Part shown: one piece after another, positions 26,036 to 36,809 of the stretch | Numbering within the stretch: the first letter of the stretch is position 1 | Layout: each line of letters starts with the position of its first letter | NCBI GenBank assembly: GCA_050084515.1 | Contig: CM114272.1 | Coordinates: 8,308,001-8,372,000, forward strand | DNA length: 64,000 nt | Origin: Blasia pusilla | Lineage: Eukaryota; Marchantiophyta; Marchantiopsida; Blasiales | Direction of reading: 5' to 3' | The notes under the pieces: model-generated | Databases searched by the model: none | What the model was told of the DNA's origin: nothing | Seen by the model: the letters and a program-made list of their open reading frames with translations, nothing else | Translations under genes and position numbers: made by a program

Positions 26036-26729
26036 CTATGTTGAGGTGTGAATCTGGTGCGTGGTTGGTTGGGAAAGAAGCGCCTTGCTGAGAGCTTTCC
26101 AACGCGCTTTAGATCGCCGGATTTCGCTAAGGGAGTTGGAAGTTATCAAGGATTGAAGATTCTCGTTCGTGGTTCGACGGTTTTCTCGATGTGGAGAGCT
26201 TGAGTGCGGAAGCTCGGTGTGAAGTTCATCTAGATCGGGTGAGAGGTTCTTGTTGCTACTTGTATTGTGATCCCATGTGAAGCTATCCGCTTGAGTGTGT
26301 GGAGCGCTATGGATTTCTCGGCATGAAATCAAGGAAGCGCTGGCCGGATTTGCGATTCTCGAGGTGTATGGACAAAGCAAGTTTGTCTGATTTTTAGCCC
26401 GAGTACAGAGTTTGGTTGTAGCCGAGGCAACTCGTGATAGCTCGGGGCAAGTGGGCATGAGAGGCGAGTAAGGAGCAGGAGCAAGCAAGCAAGCTTGCTT
26501 GCTTGGGCGTGAGGCGCTTTTGCATGATTTGTGATTTGAGTGTTGCATAACGTCACCCATCTTTGGGCTATTTCGCCTGGAGGACGCTTAATCGCTGAGT
26601 TCTTAACTATGTCGGTGTACATATTGGTGTAGCTCATTTGGTGCTGTTCGAGATGTGTTAGGCGCTTTATGCATCTCAGGTTTTTGGTTGATGTACTCTA
26701 GCGCATAGTACAGTGTAGCTCTCCATGCA
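26036..26729. other. Region of overlapping open frames, function unknown
   Basis: The minus strand has 174 (26560-26036) and 102 (26637-26329) open codons, Ser/Thr/Pro-rich and unlike known proteins. The plus strand also has coding-like pieces (SLSAEARCEVHLDRVRG and RKRWPDLRFSRCMDKASL). The open minus frame may simply mirror a decayed plus-strand sequence. It contains a perfect 24-bp palindrome at 26482-26505. Confidence 0.25.
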
Positions 26730-27146
26730 GTGATATTTTCAGTGTCCGAAGTCCCACTAGCACGCCATCGAGGCCACCGGAGTACCTATTACGTTAGAAT
26801 TGTGTGGTGGGTCTCAGGATTCATGGGCGCCACCTTTGGTGGATTGTGTTACCTTGATTTCCATTTGCGATTGAGGGTTGTCGTTGACTTCCCGTGTTTG
26901 GATCCTCCATCGTTGCTTTTTGCTTTTGCGCGCCCATTGTTAGGATTGACGCTGATTTCCAGAGTAGTGTTACTTTGTGTGCTACCGGGTAGTGAGGCTT
27001 GAGTGATGACCAGAGACCGTGGGAGGCTTCTTGTGGTGATGATGTAAGGTTGCCTACACCAGAGCTAGTAGAGCTAGAATAGTATAGCACATCGACGCCA
27101 CTTGGTTACTTAGTGGTGATAATTTGGTGGTGGTGCGGCATCAGCG
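26730..27146 (+). other. Probable leader upstream of family B gag
   Basis: Plus-oriented sequence precedes the B gag start. A weak match (ATTTTCAGTGT and CACCGG blocks) to the minus-strand leader near 11090-11130 is the only support. No LTR was identified. Confidence 0.3.
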
Positions 27147-27840
27147 TTGGTCATCACCGAGCTGTCGGGTAGTCTGGTTGGGGACCATGGTGCGGAGAGT
27201 GGTGGTTTCACACGGAGTGGATTTAGGTATCGACTACCTTTTCCACTTCCGACGGTTGATGAAGAGGAGGACGAGGGTGTTCCAAACACAGAGTCTTCTA
27301 CATTTTTATCAAGTGTTGCAGCTCCATTGATTTGGGACATGGACGGGATATATGGGGCCATGAAGGGCCCATGAAGATACTCAGTTGCAGTGGGCACCAT
27401 TGAGTTGGAGGACTTCATGCACGAGTTTGATACGTGGTGTCATATGCAGATGTTGCGGAACGCCACGTTGTTTACACCCTTCTTGGATTGGAAGGGGTTG
27501 TTTCAGCACTTGGAGGGACCACCCATGGATCATTACCATGAGTTTAGGAAGGACCATGTTGCTGAGATTGAGGCGTGGGAAACAATATTGGTCTCTAGGC
27601 TATGTGTCTATCACCCATGGTGGTATTGGTAGTAATGTCTCTACTATGCCACCCAACCCGACGTTGAGTGGTAATGAGTTTGAGCCGAAGTGGGGGTACT
27701 AGTGGAGGTACCCATGGAGGTACGAGTGGGGGTACTAGTGGAGGTACTAGTGCCCCACCATCGCTTAGCCCGATTGCAGAGTTCTTCATGTGTGACGGCA
27801 AAGCACGTTGGTATTTAATAGCCTGATGGCGGCAATAACT
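27147..27840 (+). pseudogene. Family B gag, N-terminal half
   Basis: The first frame (27147-27374) gives an acidic segment PLPTVDEEEDEGVPN and ends IWDMDGIYGAMKGP followed by a stop. A shifted frame (27390-27632) continues IELEDFMHEFDTWCHMQMLR, FLDWKGLFQHLEGPPMDHYH and EFRKDHVAEIEAWETI, which resembles a Ty3/gypsy capsid region. A Gly-Gly-Thr-Ser repeat and PPSLSPIAEFF follow at 27690-27790. The same order is seen on the minus strand at 10729-11010 plus 9320-9459. Stops at 27372 and 27630 break it. The remainder of this copy is lost or rearranged. Confidence 0.7.
27690..27752 (+). repeat. 12-15-bp minisatellite encoding Gly-Gly-Thr-Ser repeats
   Basis: Five units of the type GGAGGTACTAGT or GGGGGTACTAGT run in tandem. 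In the gag frame they encode GGTS/GGTH repeats, a flexible linker. The opposite strand gives a spurious Val-Pro-Pro repeat. Confidence 0.85.
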
Positions 27841-28349
27841 CAAGATATCTCCGCATCAATCGACCAATATGTCGGGATGAGACTCTTCGGGCCGCTCTCA
27901 TCTCGCCTCCACATACACATATCTCCAAGACAGAATACCGGCCGCAACACATCGGCAGCCCAAACCAAGCTACTAATCCCACCAAAGAGATCTAACACAC
28001 AAATGCCCTCGGCGGATACGCATGCCATAGAATGGGTGTAGTATCCAAGAGGATAACCTAATCGACCAGAAGTAGGAGTCCGTCGTGGGGCCTCCTCTTC
28101 CTTGTGAGGTATAACACCTCACACCAAGCCTCCTCGCACTAGGCGATCACCTTGTGCCGTAGTGCACCGCCGAACTCCAAAGTGGCACATCCAACGATGA
28201 GGATGCCACTGCTGCAAAAATTGGGACCTCTCTACCTCCTCATGCAATGTGAGAATCCATAGGAGAAACATTACCCACCAAAAGTCTCTGGCCAAGTGAC
28301 TACTCCACTAAAACCACCACAGATGCTAACACTGCGTTGGGGAAGACCT
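27841..28349. other. Rearranged family B-like sequence, no gene supported
   Basis: Coding character of the B gag is lost after 27840. CCACCAAAGAGATCTAACAC resembles 5856-5876 on the same strand, suggesting that B sequence in the opposite orientation is joined here. The stretch ends where the family A LTR begins. Confidence 0.3.
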
Positions 28350-29535
28350 CGTGATACCCACAATTTTGTAATCTTGAAGAATATATCTTTTATTCAACGA
28401 AGACTCTTGTATATTATGATTTGATTATGATTATTTATTATTATGAAGAAGAATAAGTGAATCACCAAGCTCCTAAGACAAGGCGTAGAGAGGAAGATCA
28501 AGGATTTGCCTTAGAGGAGAATCAAAAGTCAGAATTAAGTATAAAGGATCAACGCTAAGCTCATTTTTAGCTAAGCTTAGCGGCTTAACAAAGTCCAACG
28601 GCTCAACGGCTCAGATACGGGCACTTTGCTCTTGAACGGCACGGCTACACTAAGAATGAAGCACGGGCAGAAGAAGAATGAAGAACTTCGCCCTCCGAAA
28701 TTTAGCAGCAAGCTCAAGATGATTGAGATTCAACCGACACATAGTTTAAACAATTAGACTAGAAAGGGTGCGACCCTTTGTATCAAAATTGGTAGTTAGG
28801 ACAATTTTGTATTATGGATTCATAGGATTGTAGGAAAAGCTAAAGAGAACCATAGATCTAGGTAGTTACAGATATTGAAGAGACACCAACTTCATCAAGA
28901 ACGCCGATCATAGAAACGATCCTACTCTCGAGAATATTTAAGAAACAAGAAAGAAGCTATTATCATCATTCGCTCATGACGCCCTTATGTCAGAGGAATG
29001 GTTCGAAAGCAAGAGAGTTGTACCCTCTCGAGCTTGTATATACTTTGAAGCCTTCCAATTCTTGATGGAGTAGTAAAGCATTCATTCATTCATTCATTAT
29101 GATGTGCGATGCTTATGTCCGAATATTCTTTTGGTCTGCCGAGTGAAGAGTGAATCAAAGTAACCTTTCTCATCAATGGAATAATCAACATAAAGTTGTA
29201 TGAAATCGTTTGACAGAGAGTAACCTCGCCTCACGGATTGAGTTCAAAGTAGGAGAAGCCAGCTTTATTCTTGAGATCTGTGAGGTTCCGAGATGTCGAG
29301 AGAACAAATTGCCTCGAAAGGCATTTTTTTAAACTCCACTCGAGAGAATTGAGAAAGGAAACATAGGTACTAAAAAGGATCGAAGATGTTACTAGAATAT
29401 TACATTTGAATTACATAATCAATTACACTTTTACAACATAATCATCACTTTATACTCTCTTTTTCATCCAACAATGATCCTCTTGGGGATCGAACTCTAC
29501 AATTGATTGTAAATAAGAAACACTTAAACATTACA
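28350..29535 (+). repeat. 5' LTR of the family A element at 28350-36660
   Basis: It starts (T)CGTGATACCCACAATTTTGT, one base changed from TGTGATACCC, and ends AAACATTACA. The conserved tail GATCCTCTTGGGGATCGAAC lies at about 29477-29496. Leader and gag follow directly, which makes it the 5' LTR. Length is about 1186 bp. Confidence 0.88.
29036..29043 (+). promoter_or_regulatory. TATA box of the family A LTR
   Basis: TATATACT occurs in the block CTCGAGCTTGTATATACTTT, which is conserved in all complete family A LTRs (as TATATATAC in the copies at 52267 and 61742, read on the minus strand). Position and conservation support an LTR promoter; the transcription start is not determined. Confidence 0.5.
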
Positions 29536-29999
29536 TATAGTCGAAGACTTTTACGCCGCCGCGGGGATCATATCCTTGGCTGAGAAGGAGAGAAAGACCC
29601 ATGGGGAAGCAGAGAACGCAAAGAAGCTTCGCCTCCTAGACAACCCCACATTCTAGTTCTTACTAAAGACCATCGGCTAGCTCTAGCACCCCGCAATACA
29701 ATGTATGCTTGAAGATAACAATACGCTTGCTGCATTGGTGCTAGAGAAGATAGGCCAACTAATTAGAATGGTCAAAGAACCCGATTCGACGGTTTCGCCC
29801 ATGGACGATAGTTGTACTTGGTGAAAACCCGGTATTTCTCGTCATGGGAGGAAAACCGGCAGAAGTGTAGGAGCACCGTGCACCCTCCGAGATGTAAAAG
29901 AATCAGTAGTTAACCTCCATCCATGGACTTACCCTATCGCCACCGTGGGGTGAACGCAAGTTGCCAAATCCCCAAGAGACTTATGGAAGGCTTCCTTCT
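29536..29999 (+). other. Family A leader between LTR and gag
   Basis: The sequence after the LTR is TATAGTCGAAGACTTTTACG, the same as in the other complete copy. It lacks the TGG expected for a primer-binding site paired to a tRNA 3' end. No open frame of note is present. Confidence 0.5.
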
Positions 30000-31764
30000 T
30001 CGCGAGAGCAATGAGCCGATCGGGCGCAGTAGAAGCGCGCCAGAACAAGAATCGGTTTGAGACCCTTGGTTCGCCTCCGAGTCTTCATCCTCGCCCAAAG
30101 GCGAAGAGCAAGAAGAAAGAAATGGACAATTCCCCACTACGCCCCTCGATTCATAGCCGGACGAAGAGTCGCCCGGGACCCTTTGAGAGTCGTGAGCGAG
30201 GAGCCGATCAGAGCACCTCGACGGCACTTTTACCTCCTCCCTCTCGAGCATCAAGCCCGGAGCCAGCAGAGAGCAAAGGCCCATGGCCAACACTAGAAAA
30301 ACTCGCTAAGGTACCCCACCTTGCCAAGGCCGACGAGACGATGTGGATAACTTTATTTTGAATTCACCCATGTCGAAAAGCCAAGTGTGAAGAAGGGCAG
30401 AGGAGGATTTGTTACGAGTCTTCCCGGCCTGCCAAGAAGCGAGCAAGCCGCTGGTATGAAGGTCTCGGAGCAGGTCACGAGACTTGGAAAAGGGTTGTGG
30501 AATCCTTCCTACATGAGTTCCGCGACTTGAGTTCGAGGACGTAAGCTTTTACAAAGCTTCGCGACCGGTTTAGTGAAAGAAGGAGACCTCCGGAATATAC
30601 CCAACGGTTTCGAGCCTTGTGAATAAGCTAGAACATACGACTACCTCCCAATTGGTAGATTGGTTTGTGTCCGGGCTTGTCCAAAGAAATGGATCGGTAT
30701 TGCCGAGAGGCCAACGGGATTCCCTCGAGGGGGTCATAGCTTCCTCGCCGAGGCGCACGAAGCCTCACAAAAGTCCCGCTGAACACTTTAAGACGGCGCA
30801 CTAACTAAGAGGGGCGTTAGATTAGTGCTTCGTCCGAAGACGGCGCCTTCCATCGACGCGAATCCTCTTCAGAGACTGCCGAGTCCTCGGACTCGGAGCA
30901 GAGGTAAAAGCTAAAAGGAAAGGGAAGAGCAGGCCATCGCTCCCCCACACCGCATCAAAACCCGACCAAGTACCAAGCGCCGCCCTCGGGTCGGAAAGTC
31001 CAATGCCAGAGGGACGGCACGGAAGGCCGGGCAAGTCGGCCATGGAGGAACTCAAGAAACAAATGGTCGAGTTGAAGGTACATCTCGCGCCCGTAATGAC
31101 CCCGTAAGACGACTGGCTGATGAGGCCTACCATTTGGTGTAGTAGTTGTGGAACCCAGGGGCATATCAGACAAGAATGCCCCGCCAGAGGGGATCTCATG
31201 GTGGGTCCAAGAAGAGGCCCCTATTGAAGAAGGATGGTATGAACCTAACAATGGGAAGGGTGCTATGCCGCCTCAAGCGTGCCACCCCAAACCCTGGGAG
31301 AAGCCGGATCACGCTGTATGTACTCCAAATACGGAGAACAGAGACCCTAAGACAGATTATGGGCAGCGCGCCTTCACGCCACCCATCAAAAGAAATTGTT
31401 GTTATAACTACGGGCGCAGCTGCACCATCGGGCCAATAATTGCCCAAACCCGGCTTACCGGTGGGACTCAATCCTTTGCGCGGAACCGCAAGAAGGGCGG
31501 CACATCGCCGCGGAATGCCCGGAGCCCAAGGTCCCACGGTTGTTGGTCGTATGTAATACTCCAGCCGCTCAACCAGAGCCCAAGAACGATGTAAATGTAC
31601 AACCGGGTCCGGTGGAAGAAGTAGTGTCCTCGAGACCAAAGCGAGTCACCATCACCGAGGAAGACTCACCAAGGGGCCAACGAAGAATCATCGGATCGCC
31701 CAAAGAATTTCAAGAAATCGTGTTGGCGGTCACCACGAGATCAAAGAGTCGACTGGGACCCTAA
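30000..31764 (+). pseudogene. Family A gag with CCHC zinc knuckles
   Basis: Frames in order: 30011-30361 (N-terminus, charged and Pro/Ser-rich, ending ADETMWITLF), a capsid-like helix region near 30400-30700 (ETWKRVVESFLHEFRDL and NKLEHTTTSQLVDWFVSGL), an Arg/Ser-rich linker, then a canonical CX2CX4HX4C knuckle CSSCGTQGHIRQEC at 31138-31179. A second CCYN-type knuckle and a third (broken here, intact at 59446-59760 as CGNCKKGGHTAVEC) follow before the VKRVT-type tail at 31540-31764. Gag forms the particle and binds element RNA. At least six frame changes are needed to read it. Confidence 0.78.
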
Positions 31765-32199
31765 AGGTAAAGAAGGGGAACCAGACCCGAGAAGGGTGCT
31801 TCGCCTTCAGCGAAGCTCGGGAGCCCAAGAACAAAGTCGTGAACACCTTTACGTGCCGGGAAGGCCATCCTCAAAGGCGATGTGGACCCGGCCTTGACCG
31901 AAGTCACCCAAAATACTTCCATCAGATGTGGAGGACTGTGTCCGTGCTCAAGTTCGGGAGGCCCAGAACAGACTCCTAGAGAAGACAAAGGCCAACCTAA
32001 GCACGACAGCCCAAGCCATGGCGACATCACCGTGGGTCCTAGAAGCTTACGATTTATTGAGGGACTCCGGCCAACCCCGCCAACATAACCCTCGCTAGCT
32101 AATGGATAACCCAAGATACGGAAAAATCTTGCGAAAGTGGAAAATCAGCCAAAAAAAGACCCGTGAAGGGGCGGCACCTGCCATTGGTGGACCTGTTCC

Positions 32200-32640
32200 G
32201 GATCGAAGTCTAGGACTTGGGAGCCCCCGAAGTGGAGGTGGAGATTGAGGGCCATACTATTAAGAAGGTCCCCATTGATTCCGGAAGCGGAATCAATATT
32301 ATGATGGAGCAAAAACCGGCCCTAGGGTACACGTGTCACGAGCCCACGCACAAGTACTTGCGGTTTATGGATCAATCCCGGAAGAGACCTCTGACACCAC
32401 GCAAATTCGACCATGCTCGGAGGGGTGTTGTTTATGTTGGACTACTTAGTCTTGCAGCCCCTGACCGCGACGGGCTATCCTTTGCTCATCGGAAGACCCT
32501 GGCTGTATGGCGCGAGGGTGACTACAGATTGGAAAAGGCGACGGTTCACGTTCCAAGCGCCGAATGAGGACTCGGCTGCTCATCAAGTTGTTGTGGAAAT
32601 CTCGACCACCCCAAGGAGAGACGCCACCGATTGACGACGG
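32200..32640 (+). pseudogene. Family A aspartic protease
   Basis: An open frame at 32217-32567 contains APEVEVEIEGHTIKKVPIDS followed by GSGINIMMEQ. The D-S-G triad and hydrophobic INIM match retropepsin-like proteases of plant Ty3/gypsy elements. A shifted frame (32413-32634) continues LVLQPLTATGYPLLIGRPWL, the usual C-terminal IGRPWL block. The protease cleaves the gag-pol polyprotein. A frameshift near 32400 breaks the domain. Confidence 0.75.
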
Positions 32641-33110
32641 TTATATGCGTTAGATCAAGACAACACCGCCAGCATCGAGTCCTCGCCCAATGTATATTAT
32701 TTAGAATGTTATGAAATAGACGAGGAGGCACTACCCTCCAAGCCAAGGTCGACTTCGAGAGGAAGAGAAGTTAGGTCATAGCACCTTCCGTTACTAGTAA
32801 AAACATGGTTCAGAGCAGACTACGCTGTGTCAATATTGCAGATCAAAGTCTCTACGCCTTTTCATGGATTTGTCTCCTACCACACTTATAAAATATAAAA
32901 GACTATTGCTTGAGTATTTGGATGTCTTTGCATACTTATGGATGAAATGAGAGGCATTCCCGCACAATATGGTGAACACCGAATTGATCTTAAAGAAGGG
33001 GCGGTCCTGCGGATGCGACAATATCGATCAATCCAAAGTATCCATTGTTAGTCAAGGACTAAATCGATCAGCCTCTGAGGCAGGAATAATCTATCCAGTT
33101 GTTAAGCAAT
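32641..33110 (+). other. Family A linker between protease and RT
   Basis: The sequence corresponds to 58110-58510 of the complete element (TTTCATGGATTTGTC and CGAATTGATCTTAAAGAAGG blocks). Frames are short. It encodes the region before the RT fingers, including the EYFKRSI-type lead-in, too broken to define. Confidence 0.5.
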
Positions 33111-34310
33111 GAGTGGGTATCGCCCATCGTAATTGTGCCTAAAAACAGACGGAAAATCCGAGTGTGCCAGACTATCGGAAATTAAATGCGCCACCTTAAA
33201 AGACCACCATCCTCTACCTTTCACCGACAAGATTTTGGATAAAGTGGCCGGGCACGAGCGTTATACTTTCTTGACGGTTATTCGGGTACAACCAGGTATC
33301 CATACGAGAAAAGGATCGCCCTCAAAACGCTCACGACGGATCGGGAACTTTTCGTGATATCGTAATGCCTTTTGGGTTGTGCAATGCCCCAGCTACTTTC
33401 CAACGGATGATGATCTCCATCTTCTAGAGTATCTTCGAAGTTCGTGGAAATCTTTTAGACGATTTTTGTATCTTTAGCACGGAGGCCGAACATCTTGAAA
33501 AGTTAGAGTTAACATCAGACGCTTATCGCGGCGCATTTGTCCTTCATCCGACAAATCCTATATCGCTATGAAACAAGGAATTTCGCTGGGACACCGAAAG
33601 TGTCGGCGCAAGGAATTGAGGTCGATAAGGCCAAGGTGGATATTATCGCCGCATTGGAACCACCCACTAATCTCCGGAATTGAGAGGATTCTTGGGACAT
33701 GTCCGTACTATCAACGGTTCATTAAAGATTACGTGATAAAAGCGGCGCTTTATCTTTGACATTACTTAAGAAGACCACCGAATGGGAATGGACACCAGCG
33801 CGCAAGTGGCATTCGACACCTTAAAAGACGATTGCAAAAGGCTCTCAGATTTCGGTCCCCCGATTGACCAAACCTTCCACGGTATGTGGACACATCCTCA
33901 TTTGCCATTGAGTAGTGCTCACCAATTGATGAGCACAAACATGATTTTCCAATTTACTACGCCGCCGACAACTATCGGCGGAGAGCAGAAATATACAACC
34001 ACCTAACGAGAGGCGTTAGGCATGGTCTTTCATGTAAAAAAGTTCCACACTATTTATTAGGGTACGAATTTGTCTTTTCATGTGGATCATTTTGCACTGC
34101 ACTTTAATGGTGAAAGCCGACTGCCAGACACATTGCACGGTGGATCTTGTTGCTACAAGAATTCACATTTGATGTTGTGACCCGTGCGGCAAGGTGCATA
34201 CCAATGGCGATTTTCTTCCGGTTGAGGATGACAAATGCGGACCTTACCCAATCTTTCAATGATACCTTTCTCGATGAAGATCTGTTCCAGATAATGAGGA
34301 ACGGTTGAGC
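33110..34310 (+). pseudogene. Family A reverse transcriptase and RNase H (degenerate)
   Basis: Frame 33133-33357 contains LSEIKCATLKDHHPLPFTDK and LDKVAGHERYTFL. At 33370-33480 the PFGLCNAPATFQ-type and DDFC motifs can be read across indels. Later frames give SYIAMKQGISLGHRK (33568-) and a YYQRFIKDYVIKA segment. RNase H begins near 33880 and includes GAEQKYTTT-like and VFHVDHFAL pieces. The corresponding intact stretch is 57199-57858. The domain order fits Athila/Tat-type Ty3/gypsy pol. Multiple indels make this copy inactive. Confidence 0.75.
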
Positions 34311-34399
34311 TGCTTTATGAGGATTTTTCTCGTGGTTTCTAATGATTCGCAACGCCCCGCTCGGCGATGACATGAAGAACGCCGTAGCTTTTTTACATC

Positions 34400-35460
34400 G
34401 GATGTGCCCTTATGAGATCTCGGCCAAGGGGTCTTATTCAAATTAGGTGTTGATGAAGAGCATCAAGATGCTTGAAGTGGAAGAGGTTCCCTGTGTCATC
34501 GTGAGCCCTCAAGATATGGCTGATTTCGATGGACACTATGCGGTAAAAATACCTTTAAGAAAATTTTGGCCGACGTTATTGGTGGCCGACTATGTACAAA
34601 GACGAGTTAATTTTATTCGAGTTGTGATGCTCGCCAGGGCAGGTCGACCACACGACCACGCGGGGTGGCCTTTGGTCCCCATCATGCCCCTAGCTCTTTT
34701 GAAAATGGGGCATTGACTTCGTGGGGCCCTATTTCCCCGCCACTCGCCAAACCCGGCGGAAGTATATTATTATCGCCACGGACTATTGTACTAAGATGGT
34801 TGAAGCGGTAGCCACGCCGGAAAGATGATAGTGAAACAAAGGGCTAAGTTTTTATACGAGATGATTATCACGCTGCTATGGTCATTCGTTGGAACTAGTA
34901 AGTGACCGGGTACACACTTCTTGAACTCCGACTATTGAGTCTCTCACTTCCCACTTTTCATTAAGCATCGAAAACCACTCCCTACAACCCTAAAGTTAAC
35001 GGGTTGACGGAAAAATCGAACGGCCTCATTTTCCGAATATTGAATCGATTAACGGTAACTATTCCTATGATTGGGACACAAAAATTGCCCCGCATTATGG
35101 GGCATCAACAGGCCGAGAAGGTGATTTATTAAAATACACCCGCTTCTTCCTAACTTATGGCGACATCCCTTAACACCTATTCAATGGGGCTGCCCACTTA
35201 TCGGGTATTGAGGGCACAAGAACGGAAGCCGCGGGTGAAGTTATCAAACACAGGAATGAGACCCTAGTGGAGTTGGAAGAAGCACGCATGCTCATGCTAC
35301 ATACGGACAGCCCAAGTGCAGTAAAGAACGTAAGAAACGTTACGATCGACATCTCCGCCACAATCTATCAATGTTGGCGATTTAGTGCTATTGTATGATA
35401 ATCAAGCAGTAAAGTTCCCCGAATATTAAAATTAAATTGATGGGACCCACCGGTATTGGC
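34400..35460 (+). pseudogene. Family A integrase (degenerate)
   Basis: The zinc-binding part lies near 34450-34640 (DMADFDGHYAVK, with the C-x2-C half lost in indels). The core is near 34710-34960 (DFVGPYFPATRQTRRKY in a shifted frame, then TDYCTKMVEAVATPE). The C-terminal part lies near 35150-35440 with FLTYG-H-PLTPIQW and an EEARML segment that match 55741-56178. The copy is non-functional; identification rests mainly on alignment with the better copy. Confidence 0.7.
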
Positions 35461-35627
35461 CATCTATGATAATGGATCCTCCAATTAGAAACCTTACAGG
35501 AGAATCCTCGCCCACGCGAAAGTCAATGGAATGCATGTGCGCCAGATTATGAGCCCAACCTGGGGATAATCAAACATGAGGAAGGGGGTAGACGACGCCT
35601 GCGGCTTCGCAAAGTAGCAAAGCATAG

Positions 35628-36215
35628 AAGTTCAAGACATACCGAGCCGCAGAGTAGCGGCTACGTGGTTCAAGATACCGTAGCCGCAAAGTAGCGGCAC
35701 GTGGTTCAAGACATACCGAGCTTCCGCAGCAGCGGCCTACGTGGTTCAAGACATACCGTTTTCGCAGAGTAGCGAAGCTACGGTTCACATACCGCGGCTT
35801 TGCAAAGCAGCGGGCCACGGTTCAAGACATCCGGAAGCCGCAGAGTAGCGCCACGAAGTTCAAGACATACCGAAGCTTCGCAAAGTAGCTGGCACGAAGT
35901 TCAAGATATACCGGCTTCGCAGAGCAGCTGCACGTGGTTCAAGACATACCGTAGCCGCAGCAGCGGCCACGGTTCAAGACATACCGTTAGCTTCGCAGAG
36001 TAGCCGGCTAATGGTTCAAGACATACCGCGGCTTCGCGCAGCAGCGGCTACGGTTCAAGACATACCGAAGCTTCGCAGAGCGAGCGGCTACGGTTCAAGA
36101 TACCCGTGCCGCAAAGTAGCGGAAGCACCCTGCAGTTCAAGACATATCGAGCTCCGCAGTAGCAGCCGAGGTTCAAGATATATGAAGTAGCAAAGCACCG
36201 AGGTTCCAGATACCC
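35628..36215 (+). repeat. Tandem minisatellite, about 16 units of about 39 bp
   Basis: Units start GTTCAAGACATACCG, continue with AGCTTCGCAGAGTAGCGGC-type sequence and end TACG before the next unit. Starts lie near 35629, 35668, 35703, 35743, 35782, 35819, 35857, 35898, 35936, 35971, 36013, 36052, 36092, 36134, 36170 and 36202. The corresponding position in the complete element (55520-55600, minus strand) has only one or two units. The array therefore expanded in this copy. Confidence 0.93.
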
Positions 36216-36239
36216 CATGTTTCGCTGGGCAAATGGGGC

Positions 36240-36660
36240 GCAGAAGTGAGGAAGGGGAGCGCATGGCCGCGGCGCCCACTTTCTTGTTACAAACGACGCC
36301 ACTACCAAGAACGGACAGGGGGAGCGGACTATAAGAGTTATCCGGCGAACTGCCGGTATTTTCATGGACGGATCACCACGGTGGGCGTGAGCGTGCCAAA
36401 GCGGGTGTCCATCGAGATCGACCTAGCAACATGCCTCGCGAAGACTCCACACCCATTCTCGCGGCGGGCGATGTCGACGGTCAAGTGCCACCGGAGTTGA
36501 TCGGGCTACCGAGGAGCGATCGTTGGAAACTTTCTTTCAAGCCAATCGACCTTAACATCCGGAGAACTCCTAGGAGAGCTTCGCCTCGTCTGTCGCCAAG
36601 TTTCAAAGAAGGGTCTTCGTGATCGAGCTCATTTCAACATCGATCGGCGGACGATCGACT
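36240..36660 (+). pseudogene. Family A extra ORF (aORF), N-terminal part only
   Basis: Frames at 36246-36500 and 36431-36622 correspond to the aORF of the copies at 43000-44410 and 53803-55400 (minus strand). Shared blocks are KRVSIEIDLATCLAKTPHP, ELIGLPRSDRWKLSFKPIDL-type sequence and RLSPSFKEGSS. The frame ends abruptly where family A similarity stops near 36660. The function is unknown; see the copy at 53803-55400. Confidence 0.6.
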
Positions 36661-36800
36661 CAAACCGTCGTGAATGTTGTGAGGGGACTCACCGTAAAGA
36701 GTCTAACAAGACTTATTAAGTTCCCCATCCGTCGTGAACATTGTGAGGGGACGATCCTTTTCGTATGGATACCTGGTTGTACCTCAATAACTGCTCCAAG
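36661..36800 (-). mobile_element. Short family A RT fragments joined at a rearrangement junction
   Basis: CCGTCGTGAACATTGTGAGG followed by GGACGATCC and TGGATACCTGGTTGTACC (36729-36790) matches 57886-57940 of element E on the plus strand, so it is RT sequence in minus orientation. The first part, CCGTCGTGAATGTTGTGAGG, also occurs just before it at 36668-36687. These pieces sit between the truncated A element and family B sequence. Confidence 0.7.
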
Positions 36801-36809
36801 AGCCACGTT

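Larger units (their letters stand above)
28350..36660 (+). mobile_element. Family A LTR retrotransposon, 5' LTR to aORF, 3' end missing
   Basis: Order on the plus strand is 5' LTR, leader, gag with CCHC knuckles, DSG protease, RT, RNase H, integrase, a 39-bp minisatellite and the start of the extra ORF. It is then cut at about 36660. The layout matches the complete element at 52267-62939. Every domain is frameshifted, so the copy is dead. No 3' LTR follows before unrelated family B sequence. Confidence 0.88.

Noticed and set aside
26036-26560. 174-codon minus-strand gene
   Set aside because: Ser/Thr/Pro-rich text without domain, start context or splice support; the plus strand also shows protein-like pieces, so the frame is not trusted as a gene.
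27595-27843. Minus-strand Val-Pro-Pro repeat protein
   Set aside because: Mirror of the Gly-Gly-Thr-Ser repeat in plus-strand gag.
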